This document shows, piece after piece, positions 24,835 through 31,832 of a stretch of 31,832 bases of DNA. A program made the position numbers and the translations under genes. Source of the stretch: an uncultured Bacteroidales bacterium (GTDB lineage: Bacteria > Bacteroidota > Bacteroidia > Bacteroidales > P3); the NCBI GenBank assembly GCA_937886715.1, contig CAKZZD010000043.1:1-31832 (forward strand). The letters run 5' to 3'. How positions within the stretch are numbered: the first letter of the stretch is position 1; each line of letters begins with the position of its first letter. The notes under the pieces were generated by a model. That model searched no databases and was not told where the DNA came from. It worked only from the letters and a program-made list of their open reading frames with translations.

Positions 24835-26214
24835 TTATTTTTTAATAACACGGGTCACCATGCCATCAACACTGACAGTATAGGTACCATTCTCGAAGCT
24901 GGAGAGATCGAGGTTGGTGCTCTTGCCGTCGAAGGTGGTGTTGACGAGAATCATTCCAAGAACGTTGGTCACACGAAGAGTATGGGTCTCGTTGGCGGTA
25001 TAATTGATGCTGATGTTCACGCGGTCGACAGCGGGGTTGGGGCTGGCCTTGAGGGCGGGTTTGAGAGCCGTCAGGTTGTCGTCCGGAGTGATGATGTTGA
25101 AGTCACCCTGCTCGCAGGTGCGGACATGCTTGCCGTTCATGGTGACAGTGCAGTAGTAGGTACCCTCGAGCTTGCCGCTGGGATCCTGATAGTAAGGGCC
25201 ATTGGCGCCGTCGATGTACTCGCCATTGTGATACCACTGGAAGCTGCCTTCGGCAAAGCAGTTGCAGGTGTCAACAATCGAGATGACATCGGTGAAGATA
25301 GCGCGGATCATGTCCTTGCTGAGGTTGACCTGATAGGTGAAGGGGAAATCGACAGTCTCGTAACCGTTGGTCAGCGAGAAGACGGCCGAGTAGGTACCGG
25401 GCTGAGCACCGGCGGGGACGTCGAAGGTGAGCTCACCCTCGTTGGCGATCTCGGTCATGGCAATGTTCTGGAAGCCATTGGCGATGGCGTCCTCACCGAA
25501 GGTCATCTTGTACTGTACAGGCAGACCGCAGAGCACCCAGTAGCGGATGTCGACAGTGTTGCAGTAGCCGTTCTGGTCGATAGCCATACCATTCTCAGCC
25601 ATGGTGCTGTCGAGGGCAATGTGCTTGAGGATGACACCCTTGGTGCTGATCAGGGCAGCATTGGTGTCGAGCATGTAGTTGGCGGAATCGGAAAGGGCAA
25701 AGTAAGCAACAACACTCTTGTTGCGGCCTTCGGTAGCGTCGTTGAAGAGCGCATAGGTGGTGTGCGAGAGACCAGCGATAACGCTCTGGTCGCCAAGCAT
25801 GTCAACGATCGTGCCGGGGTTGGTCACCTCGGAATTCTCGTTGCCGTCCCACCATTTGAAGGTAACGGCATTGGCGTTGACGACCTGAACCGGACGACGA
25901 ACAATGGTGAGCGAGGTCATGATGCCGCTCAACATGGTGGTGTCGCCAGCTGCAGGAGCAGCAATCACCTGATACACACCAGCATCAACAGCCTGGGTGA
26001 GGGACTCACCGGCCTCGTTGACATAGGTCAGGACAGCCTCGCGGATCACGTTGGCATTGTCCAAATAGGTTGCTCTCACGCCTGTGACGGGTTGGGCATT
26101 GTACACAACAACTGCGTCGGCACCCGACCATTTCACGCGGCTCTGAGCCTGTGTGTTGCCGGGCATCATCGTAACGAGCAATGCTCCCAGCAGAAAAAAT
26201 AGCGTTTTCTTCAT
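24835..26214 (-). CDS. Secreted T9SS-sorted protein with MBG/Ig-like domains
   Basis: 459 aa. Signal peptide 1-23 (MPGNTQAQ). Residues about 25-115 (VVVYNAQPVTGVRATYLD ... GVYQVIAAP ... LTIVRRPV) resemble the MBG/YDG-type adhesin domain. About 120-305 are beta-rich and unassigned, containing NGYCNTVDIRYWVLCG with two cysteines that could pair. About 318-372 resemble an Ig-like 'extra stop' domain (GSFQWYHNGEYIDGANGPYY, GTYYCTVT). A type A T9SS tail covers about 385-459 (KASPNPAVDRVNI ... NGTYTVSVDGMVTRVIKK). A surface or released structural protein is likely; no enzymatic motif. It is the first gene of an operon with the OmpA protein. Confidence 0.85.
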   Translation of the reverse strand: MKKTLFFLLGALLVTMMPGNTQAQSRVKWSGADAVVVYNAQPVTGVRATYLDNANVIREAVLTYVNEAGESLTQAVDAGVYQVIAAPAAGDTTMLSGIMTSLTIVRRPVQVVNANAVTFKWWDGNENSEVTNPGTIVDMLGDQSVIAGLSHTTYALFNDATEGRNKSVVAYFALSDSANYMLDTNAALISTKGVILKHIALDSTMAENGMAIDQNGYCNTVDIRYWVLCGLPVQYKMTFGEDAIANGFQNIAMTEIANEGELTFDVPAGAQPGTYSAVFSLTNGYETVDFPFTYQVNLSKDMIRAIFTDVISIVDTCNCFAEGSFQWYHNGEYIDGANGPYYQDPSGKLEGTYYCTVTMNGKHVRTCEQGDFNIITPDDNLTALKPALKASPNPAVDRVNISINYTANETHTLRVTNVLGMILVNTTFDGKSTNLDLSSFENGTYTVSVDGMVTRVIKK

Positions 26215-26325
26215 TTTGTTAGTGTTTTATACATTAATATTTAACTTCGTTTTTCCTTAAACCATAAACATCATAGTTCGCAATATCAGCATTTTACGCC
26301 AATATGTGCACACTACTATTAATGG

Positions 26326-26333
26326 CAAAGATA
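26326..26333 (-). promoter_or_regulatory. -7 box for the T9SS/OmpA operon
   Basis: TATCTTTG on the minus strand, about 112 bases before the start of the 459-aa gene. A TTTG at 26352-26349 could be a -33 box but is only 15 bases away, shorter than usual. Confidence 0.55.
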
Positions 26334-26400
26334 CGATTTTTTTTATAACAAAAAATTTTTATTGCTATTTTTTTCGATTTTTTTCATTCATCCGTCGCAC

Positions 26401-26443
26401 AAAAAACAAGCGGGGATCCTCCCATAAAGGCAGTCCCCGCTTG
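26401..26443 (-). terminator. Terminator of the coiled-coil lipoprotein gene
   Basis: CAAGCGGGGA (26407-26416) pairs with TCCCCGCTTG (26434-26443) around a 17-base loop and is followed on the minus strand by six T residues. It lies 17 bases after the stop codon. Confidence 0.88.
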
Positions 26444-26460
26444 CACATATCGCGTATTCG

Positions 26461-27333
26461 CTATTTGGTGGAAATCACCAGATAGTCGGTGTATTTCCAG
26501 AACTGGCCTGGGTTAAGGATACGCAGGTAGGAGGTCGTTGCGGGATCCTCTTCGTCGGCCACCAACTCGTAGCTGTCGTCGGGATGCTGCGAAATCACCA
26601 CAGCCTTCTTCTTGTTGATGGCGATGGTGGTGACCTTCGTGCGGTCGATCTCGGTGAACTTGTCGGTCGACATGTCGGCCACAGTACCCTGTTTTCTGCC
26701 AATGCCGATGAATCCGCCGGTCTTGTTCACAATGCCGGCCTCTTTCAACTCATTGTAGGTACCCACCACAAAATAGGCGCGGTTGGCCGCGGCCATCTGC
26801 TGGGCGATATATTCGTCCTTCTCCTGATTGGAAGCGGTGAGCTCGGACACATTCTGGTTCAATCCCTTGATCACCACCTTATTGTTTTCCAACTCGGTGA
26901 GCAACTCGGCAATCTGGTTCTCCTGTGCAGCGCTCCGCTCCTCCAGTTTGGTGATATACGACTCCAGGTCGACACTCTTGCTCGACAGCGAACTCACCTT
27001 CGAGTTCAGCTGGGCGATCTTCTTTTTGTTGTCGTCCATCATCTTCTCGATCGAGCTCATCTGCTCGGCAATCTGCTGCTTGCGGTTGTACGAGCCCTCG
27101 GTATTGTTGCGGCGCATTTCCTGCACGCTCGAATACTTGGAATTGATCATCGACAGATTGTCCTCGATATCGTTCAGCATATCGAAAAGCTCCTGAATCT
27201 CACCATCTTTAGTGTCGATGATGCCTTGCAGCGAATCGATGGTCAGCTTTGATGTGTCAAGTTCTTTCTGATTACACGCGGTGTAAGCGAACAGAGCAGA
27301 CACCAGCCCTAAAGCCAAAAAGATTTTTTTCAT
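26461..27333 (-). CDS. Coiled-coil lipoprotein of unknown function
   Basis: 290 aa from ATG 27333 (MKKIFLALG); an in-frame ATG at 27408 would put 25 odd residues before the signal peptide. The signal peptide ends FAYTAC, so a lipidated cysteine follows and the protein is membrane-anchored. Residues about 30-195 form long coiled coils (LQGIIDTKDGEIQELFDML, KKIAQLNSKVSSLSSKS, LLTELENNKVVIKGLNQNV). The C-terminal about 90 residues form a globular beta domain (AYFVVGTYNELKEAGIV, GFIGIGRKQGTV, YLRILNPGQFW). Similar lipoproteins are common in Bacteroidales without assigned function. It is a single gene with its own terminator. Confidence 0.82.
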   Translation of the reverse strand: MKKIFLALGLVSALFAYTACNQKELDTSKLTIDSLQGIIDTKDGEIQELFDMLNDIEDNLSMINSKYSSVQEMRRNNTEGSYNRKQQIAEQMSSIEKMMDDNKKKIAQLNSKVSSLSSKSVDLESYITKLEERSAAQENQIAELLTELENNKVVIKGLNQNVSELTASNQEKDEYIAQQMAAANRAYFVVGTYNELKEAGIVNKTGGFIGIGRKQGTVADMSTDKFTEIDRTKVTTIAINKKKAVVISQHPDDSYELVADEEDPATTSYLRILNPGQFWKYTDYLVISTK

Positions 27334-27408
27334 TTTGTATTCCTTTCTATAGTTAATTTCACAAACAGTCGATTCCTTATGGAACCAAAATCCTAATCGG
27401 AATCGCAA

Positions 27409-27890
27409 TTATTAACGCCGATATTTCAGGAATATTGCTCCAACAGTTATAATAAATGTTAAAAGGCATCGGCGACAGATGTCCCCGCGTTCCAAAAGGA
27501 GCATGGAAGCACGACAGAAGGAATACACAACGCAACAGCCATGTTATCAGGCAACTGCATCAATTCATCCTCCCCTTCTCCCCATTGACGGAGAGTGTTT
27601 TTTTGCATTTCTCTAATCCTTTGTCCCTCAATACCTTCTCCTTATCAACTCCTACCCAACTCCTACCATGGTAGGAGATGATATGGAGAGGGGTTGGAGG
27701 GGGATTGGAGGGGCTAAGGAGAAAATGCTGATTAGCAGTAGGTTGCAAATGGGGATGCAAATGGGGGATGTAAAGGAGGATGCGAGGGGTGTGCGAGAGG
27801 GCGAGATGGGGGCAAGAGGAGGATGCGAGGGGGTGACTGGGGGCGCGGTTTTGAGGGCATGGGTTTGGGGGCATGGAGGGCAAGATTGCC
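27409..27890. repeat. Dispersed palindromic repeat, copy C (inverted), with long G-rich tract
   Basis: This gene-free stretch holds two 11-mers, AACTCCTACCC (27647-27657) and AACTCCTACCA (27658-27668), running into a perfect 18-bp palindrome (27660-27677). It is the reverse complement of the copy A/B core with one mismatch. Beyond it, 27675-27890 is very G-rich on the plus strand, with internal direct repeats such as GGAGGATGCGAGGGG at 27775-27789 and 27818-27832. Nothing convincing was seen in 27409-27640. Confidence 0.8.
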
Positions 27891-27893
27891 CCA

Positions 27894-27935
27894 TAAACAA
27901 ACCGGCACGGCGAAGATGCAACTTCGCCGTGCCGG
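27894..27935 (-). terminator. Terminator of the B12-regulated surface protein gene
   Basis: A perfect 14-bp stem, CCGGCACGGCGAAG (27902-27915) with CTTCGCCGTGCCGG (27922-27935), loop ATGCAA, is followed on the minus strand by TTTGTTTA. It lies 21 bases after the stop codon. Confidence 0.85.
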
Positions 27936-27956
27936 CCACACTATCAAAATATTACG

Positions 27957-30900
27957 TTATTTTTTCACGATTTTCACGACCGTGCCGGACATGCGGAGCA
28001 CGTAGACACCGGCCTCCATGCCTTCGAGGCTGATGCTGTTGGTGCCCTCGGCAAAGCGGTAGGCTGCCACCTGACGGCCCGTGAGGTCGAAGAGTTCGGC
28101 GTCGGCCATACGGTCGAGGACGATGCTCACCATGCCCTGTGTGGGGTTGGGGTAGACCATGACGTTGATGGCCTCAAGATCGTCGATGGAGGAGGCGTCG
28201 GCCTGATGCATGACGGCCACACCGGCGAGGTCGAATCCGGACTTATCGTTGTCGGTGGGCCAGGGGTCGTTGACCAGGTTGCCGCGGCTGTCGCGGGTGC
28301 CATAGCGGGGATCGATGCTACCGACGACGTCGACGATGCGCACGTGGGTGACGTTGTTGACATCAAGGAAAGCGCTGTCGCGGAGTTCGTCGAGATCGAA
28401 GGGGGTGCCCCATCCCATGCGGTACTTGCCGGCCAGATTGTTGATCATGGTGGGATCGGTGGTACCCATGCCGCCGGTCTGCACCTCGGTCTGGGTGAGG
28501 GAGACTGCCGGGAAGCGGACGAAATTGACACCGTCGGAGCTCACCTCGACATAGGCGAGTTCAAGGAAGTTGTCGCCGAAAGAGTTCTCGAAGACAGCGA
28601 AATCGAAGCCTTCGCCATTGACGATGGGCTGTGCGAAGGTGAGGAGGGCCGAACCGCCGTCGCCAAGGCTGACGACATTGAGGTTGTCGGTCATAGAGAC
28701 AGGACCAACAGCCATGGAATCAGATCCATAGGTAACGTCTTGGGAGTTCTCGTCGGCGATGTTCTGCGGGCCACGGGTCACGGTGCAGGCGGTAGCCCAA
28801 GCCACGATGTCGGTGCTGTTGGCGGGGACAGCCTCGCAGCCTTCGGTGCCGACGGCGCCGCAATAGGGACCGTGTTCAGGAACGACCTCGGGCACGCTGA
28901 CGGGTGTCACGTTGGTGGTCCAGACCAGGATGGGATAGCCCCAATCGTCGAAGGCAGCAGTGTCGCCGCTGTTGGGATCGCCCCACTTCACGAAGTCGGC
29001 ATTGTTGATGGCCTGGGCGTTGAAGTAGCTCATGCCCATCTCGCCGTTGACAAGGAACGACCAATAGTTGCCCCATTCGGAAGCCGAGTAGGTGGTGAGT
29101 TTGAGGGTGTCGCCATTCTCGACGAAGAAGATGTCGTAGAGGAAGCTGCCGTTGGCGGTGTAAGAGAAGCGGGGATCGGCAGCGGTCATGGTGTCCATCA
29201 GGTCTTTCAGCGTGGCATCGCCTTGCCATTTGACGCCCCAGGCCAAGCAGGTGTCGGGCGCAGCCCAGTTGACGGCCACGATGGCCTGGTTGGAGCCTGT
29301 GCCAACCCAGTAGAGGATGTCGCTGACGGCGATGGTGGCGTCGACAGGCGTTTCGGAGGGAGTGGTGTCAGGAACCGAAACGGGATGGATGACACCCGTC
29401 CAGGCATAGTCCTGATAGTAGGCATAGGTGGTGTCGTAGTTATATCCCACACCGACCGAGGGATCGCCCCATTTCACGATGTCGGTGTTGTGCACGTATT
29501 GCATGTTGTAGCCGAAGGGTGCGGAGTGGCCGTTGAGGTTGTAAAGCCAGTAGTAGCCTTCGAGCTTCAGTGTGTCGCCATTTTCCACAAAGAGAATGTC
29601 GTCGACGCTCCAAGAGCCGGACACATAGCTGAAGCGGGGATCGGCGGCCTGGATGTCGTTCATCACAGTCTGCACCGTCACGCTGTCGGAGGCGAATCGG
29701 TAGCCCCAAGCCAGGGCGCTGTCGGCCCAGTTGACAGCAAAGACCATCTCGTTGGCGCCAGTGCCCACCCAGTAGAGGATGTCGCTGGCGGCGATGGTGG
29801 CATCGACAGGGATGTCGCTGGTGGCGGTATCTGCGGGATCGTTGACGGGATGGACCTCGGTGGGCCACACCACGCCGCTGGGATACCAGTAGCCATAGTA
29901 TTCAACCGAATCGTAGCCCACGCCGAAAGCCGACTCGCCGATTTTGAGGAACGAACCGTCGTTGAGCGTGGAAGTCCAGCCGGCATAGCCGTTGCCATCG
30001 AGGATGAACTGCAGGTAGTTGCCGCTCATCGTGGACTGGAACTGCAGGTGGGTGTTGGAGGCAGAGTCGTTGTACATGATGTTGCTGATGGCCGAGGCAT
30101 CGTCGACCGACAGACGGGAGTCGGCGGCGACAAGGGCGTTGATAGCCTGCGACACGGTCGGAGTGCCGGTGAAGTGCAGGCCCCAGGCCAGCGCGGTGTC
30201 GGGGTTGCCCCAGCTGACGGCGATGACGGCCGACTGCTCGCCAGTGCCGACCCAATATTCGATTTCAGAAGCGTCGATGGTGGCATCGACAGGCATCGGC
30301 ATATAGGAGGCCGGGGTGATCGGTGTGTTCCAAACCGACGAGGAGAGGTCGGACATGATGACGAAGGCACCGTCCTCGAGGTCGTAGTCCTCAAGCAGTT
30401 CGTCGTCATCGGCGGCGACGCCGTTGACTTTGAAGTGGTTCTCGGCGGCGGTCAGCAGGATGGGGTGTTCTTTGTAGATATAGCCCATGTCGTAGCTGGC
30501 CAGCATCGAATAGACCAGACGGGGGTCGGCGGCGGCAATGTCGGAGGCCATATCGTCGAGAGAGAGGCCATCGGTTTCATCGAACAGATAGCCCCAAGCG
30601 CGGGCATTGGTGCCGTCCATCAAGACGAAGATGGCGCTGTCGCTGCCCTCGCCTACCCAATAGAGGATGCTGCTGGCGGAGATGGTGGCATCGGTGGAGT
30701 TGGGGTTGGTGGCGGCTTCGGCGGTGGACATGGTGTTGCCACAGCTGCTGCTGACCACCATCAGGTCGCCATCGGCCATCGGTTGGGCGGTATAGCCGGA
30801 AGCTCCGCCATTATTGATCCCGTAGCACCACCACGAATTGTTCGATCCCGAAACGTGAGTGGCGTCGGTATACGACATACCGGTCACAAAACCGCCCGAA

Positions 30901-31199
30901 ATGGAATAGCTGAAACGGGAATCGTAGGCTGAAATGCTGTCGAGCATGTTGGCGGCAGTGGCCGAACCGTTCCAATGTACACCCCAAGCCAGGGCGAAGT
31001 TGCCATTGGGATTGTCGTCCCAGCAGACGACCACCACGGCCGAGTTGGAGCCGGTGCCCACCCAATACTGAACATCAGATGCTGCGAAGGTGACCGTTTT
31101 GGCACCCGACTTATCCGCTGCAGCGTGTCCCGTCTGGGCCACCGCAACGCCGAAGCCAATCAGCATCGCAAACATGAAAGTAGTAAGTTTTTTTACCAT
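27957..31199 (-). CDS. B12-riboswitch-controlled T9SS surface protein with five related beta-domains
   Basis: 1080 aa. Signal peptide 1-21 (GVAVAQ). Five tandem domains at about 35-152, 170-295, 304-450, 465-608 and 618-768 each open with (I/V)xYWVGxG, then a strand and LAWG, then xDSRFSY or ADPRFSY, and a later W/Y-x-(F/Y)-xxNG...DGD or KWGDP segment. This order resembles transcobalamin C-terminal/DUF4430-like beta-domains (family assignment by pattern only). About 790-1000 is a domain known from Bacteroidota 'cell surface proteins' (VVSLGDGGSALLTFAQPI, FDFAVFENSFGDNFLELAYV, HVRIVDVVGSID, GFDLAGVAV). A type A T9SS tail covers 1010-1080 (VMVYPNPTQGMVSI ... VVKIVKK). Its 340-base leader contains a cobalamin riboswitch, so it is probably repressed when B12 is plentiful, and a role in capturing B12 at the surface is inferred. 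Confidence 0.88.
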   Translation of the reverse strand: MVKKLTTFMFAMLIGFGVAVAQTGHAAADKSGAKTVTFAASDVQYWVGTGSNSAVVVVCWDDNPNGNFALAWGVHWNGSATAANMLDSISAYDSRFSYSISGGFVTGMSYTDATHVSGSNNSWWCYGINNGGASGYTAQPMADGDLMVVSSSCGNTMSTAEAATNPNSTDATISASSILYWVGEGSDSAIFVLMDGTNARAWGYLFDETDGLSLDDMASDIAAADPRLVYSMLASYDMGYIYKEHPILLTAAENHFKVNGVAADDDELLEDYDLEDGAFVIMSDLSSSVWNTPITPASYMPMPVDATIDASEIEYWVGTGEQSAVIAVSWGNPDTALAWGLHFTGTPTVSQAINALVAADSRLSVDDASAISNIMYNDSASNTHLQFQSTMSGNYLQFILDGNGYAGWTSTLNDGSFLKIGESAFGVGYDSVEYYGYWYPSGVVWPTEVHPVNDPADTATSDIPVDATIAASDILYWVGTGANEMVFAVNWADSALAWGYRFASDSVTVQTVMNDIQAADPRFSYVSGSWSVDDILFVENGDTLKLEGYYWLYNLNGHSAPFGYNMQYVHNTDIVKWGDPSVGVGYNYDTTYAYYQDYAWTGVIHPVSVPDTTPSETPVDATIAVSDILYWVGTGSNQAIVAVNWAAPDTCLAWGVKWQGDATLKDLMDTMTAADPRFSYTANGSFLYDIFFVENGDTLKLTTYSASEWGNYWSFLVNGEMGMSYFNAQAINNADFVKWGDPNSGDTAAFDDWGYPILVWTTNVTPVSVPEVVPEHGPYCGAVGTEGCEAVPANSTDIVAWATACTVTRGPQNIADENSQDVTYGSDSMAVGPVSMTDNLNVVSLGDGGSALLTFAQPIVNGEGFDFAVFENSFGDNFLELAYVEVSSDGVNFVRFPAVSLTQTEVQTGGMGTTDPTMINNLAGKYRMGWGTPFDLDELRDSAFLDVNNVTHVRIVDVVGSIDPRYGTRDSRGNLVNDPWPTDNDKSGFDLAGVAVMHQADASSIDDLEAINVMVYPNPTQGMVSIVLDRMADAELFDLTGRQVAAYRFAEGTNSISLEGMEAGVYVLRMSGTVVKIVKK
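28895..31098. repeat. Coding repeats: five tandem beta-domains
   Basis: Five domain copies of about 350-450 bases each encode the repeats of the 1080-aa protein. Copies 4 and 5 are the closest (both contain ENGDTLKL and VKWGDP); copy 2 is the most divergent, having lost the tryptophan-rich end. Confidence 0.8.
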
Positions 31200-31349
31200 T
31201 GTTGTTGATTATTAATTATTTGACATAACATCCAAACTTCACCTTTCGTCGGAAACAACAATGATGGGAAAACAATACGGACAAGGTTCACGACACCAAG
31301 CGTGCCCTCAGTCACCGGGTGCTCTTCCTCGAAAGCGTTGCCGACGTTG

Positions 31350-31540
31350 TGATCTGGCAGGTCTTCTGACTCGTTCGTTGCGGCTCAGCCTTCCCACACG
31401 ACTATGGCGCCGTGCAGTGGCATATAGGAATGAGTCGCATCGCTTGAACTCACAGCAGCGGGACTGTCCGGGACTTGCACCCGATTCCCTCTTAGCACCA
31501 TACAATCAGAGACTTGTGCTGATTGTCCGGTGACCAAATC
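31350..31540 (-). ncRNA. Cobalamin (B12) riboswitch
   Basis: Read on the minus strand, the aptamer core is unmistakable: GGTGCTAAGAGGGAAT (about 31499-31484), then GGTGCAAGTCCCGGACAGTC and CCGCTGCTGTGA (the B12 box region), GCCACTG, GTGGGAAGGC, and GAGTCAGAAGACCTGCC ending at 31356. It lies between a strong promoter and the 1080-aa surface protein gene, whose start codon is about 155 bases after the aptamer. The expression platform was not resolved: no clear U-tailed terminator is seen, so translational control or a terminator within 31200-31350 are both possible. Confidence 0.95.
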
Positions 31541-31545
31541 AGCTG

Positions 31546-31576
31546 CAAAGATACACATAAATTCTATACTGACAAA
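31546..31576 (-). promoter_or_regulatory. Promoter of the riboswitch-controlled gene
   Basis: A -33 TTTG (31576-31573) and -7 TATCTTTG (31553-31546) are separated by 19 bases, an ideal Bacteroidota promoter. The riboswitch starts just downstream. The -33 box overlaps the T-run of the preceding gene's terminator. Confidence 0.85.
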
Positions 31577-31619
31577 ATAAAAAAGGCATCGGGGCGGCAG
31601 AGATTGCCGCCCCGATGCC
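31571..31619 (-). terminator. Terminator of the partial T9SS gene (inverted-loop copy)
   Basis: The 14-bp stem at 31585-31598 and 31606-31619 is identical to that at 13674-13708, but the 7-base loop reads AGAGATT, the reverse complement of the other loop. It is followed on the minus strand by six T residues. Confidence 0.92.
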
Positions 31620-31650
31620 AAAGAGGGGTTATGTCACCTCGTGAAGACGC

Positions 31651-31832
31651 TTACTTCACGATGAGTTTGCGGATGGCGTTCACGCGATCGCCAGTCAGGC
31701 GCACAAAGTAGGCTCCCTGCGACAGGCCGCTGATGTCCATCGTCAGCTCGCTGCCGCTCGTGCGCTCGCGCTTCACTTCGCGGCCGTTCATGTCGACGAT
31801 CGTCACCACGACCTCGCTCTCGTTGCCCTCGA
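31651..31832 (-). CDS. T9SS-sorted protein, C-terminal fragment (5' part outside window)
   Basis: The last 60 codons of a gene that continues past the right edge. They encode a type A T9SS sorting tail: VVVTIVDMNGREVKRERTSG, LTMDISGLSQGAYFVRL and VNAIRKLIVK. It differs from the tail of the 2474-aa protein at only three of 59 residues (V to E, S to G, E to D), and the bases after the stop, including the terminator stem, are nearly the same. This indicates a recent duplication or gene conversion of the 3' module. The rest of the protein is unknown; by analogy it is likely a large secreted surface protein. Confidence 0.9.
   Translation of the reverse strand, partial: EGNESEVVVTIVDMNGREVKRERTSGSELTMDISGLSQGAYFVRLTGDRVNAIRKLIVK

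Noticed and set aside
28206..30932. A 908-codon open frame on the plus strand opposite the B12-regulated gene
   Set aside because: Same reason; the opposite strand encodes clear repeats and is preceded by a riboswitch and promoter.
31200..31350. Terminator-type expression platform of the riboswitch
   Set aside because: Small stems are possible but none is followed by a convincing U run; the mechanism was left open.

Overview
The window looks like a chromosomal segment of a GC-rich member of the Bacteroidales (phylum Bacteroidota), probably an uncultured gut or rumen type. Three things support this: type IX secretion (T9SS) C-terminal sorting domains on several large secreted proteins, -7 boxes of the Bacteroidota form TAnnTTTG (TATCTTTG, TAACTTTG) in front of genes, and Bacteroidota-style lipoproteins and an OmpA protein with an alanine-rich linker. 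No rRNA, tRNA, CRISPR array, transposase or phage gene was seen.

Layout. 1-930: the 3' end of an [FeFe] hydrogenase and a NuoE-like [2Fe-2S] subunit, closed by a strong terminator. 1133-7614 (minus strand): a six-gene restriction-modification-like operon with two adenine methyltransferase-type subunits, an unknown 259-aa protein, a small pair resembling a toxin-antitoxin module, and an 836-aa protein joining a GIY-YIG-like nuclease domain to an SF2 helicase. Its 5' leader (7604-7753) can fold into two mutually exclusive long hairpins, one of which contains the start codon. 7907-12172: a rhodanese lipoprotein, an alpha/beta-hydrolase and D-Ala-D-Ala dipeptidase lipoprotein pair, and a sodium:alanine symporter. 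12162-21163 (minus): a T9SS-sorted M14 carboxypeptidase and a 2474-aa modular surface protein (fibronectin III, CUB-like, MAM-like, InlB-like repeat, T9SS tail). 21769-23154: a phosphoglucosamine mutase-like enzyme. 23329-27333 (minus): an OmpA porin/peptidoglycan-binding protein, another T9SS-sorted protein and a coiled-coil lipoprotein. 27957-31199 (minus): a 1080-aa T9SS surface protein with five related beta-domains, preceded by a clear cobalamin (B12) riboswitch and a textbook promoter. 31651-31832: the 3' end of another T9SS protein whose tail and terminator nearly duplicate those of the 2474-aa protein.

How it works together. Most of the right two thirds encodes cell-envelope or exported products; the B12-controlled surface protein is probably a cobalamin-capture or uptake accessory. 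The left third is a defence-type operon. Intergenic regions carry several families of short palindromic or tandem repeats. The most interesting signals are the B12-controlled repeat protein, the competing-hairpin leader of the restriction operon, the toxin-antitoxin-like pair and direct repeats around its nuclease end, and a terminator hairpin present in two copies with inverted loops.
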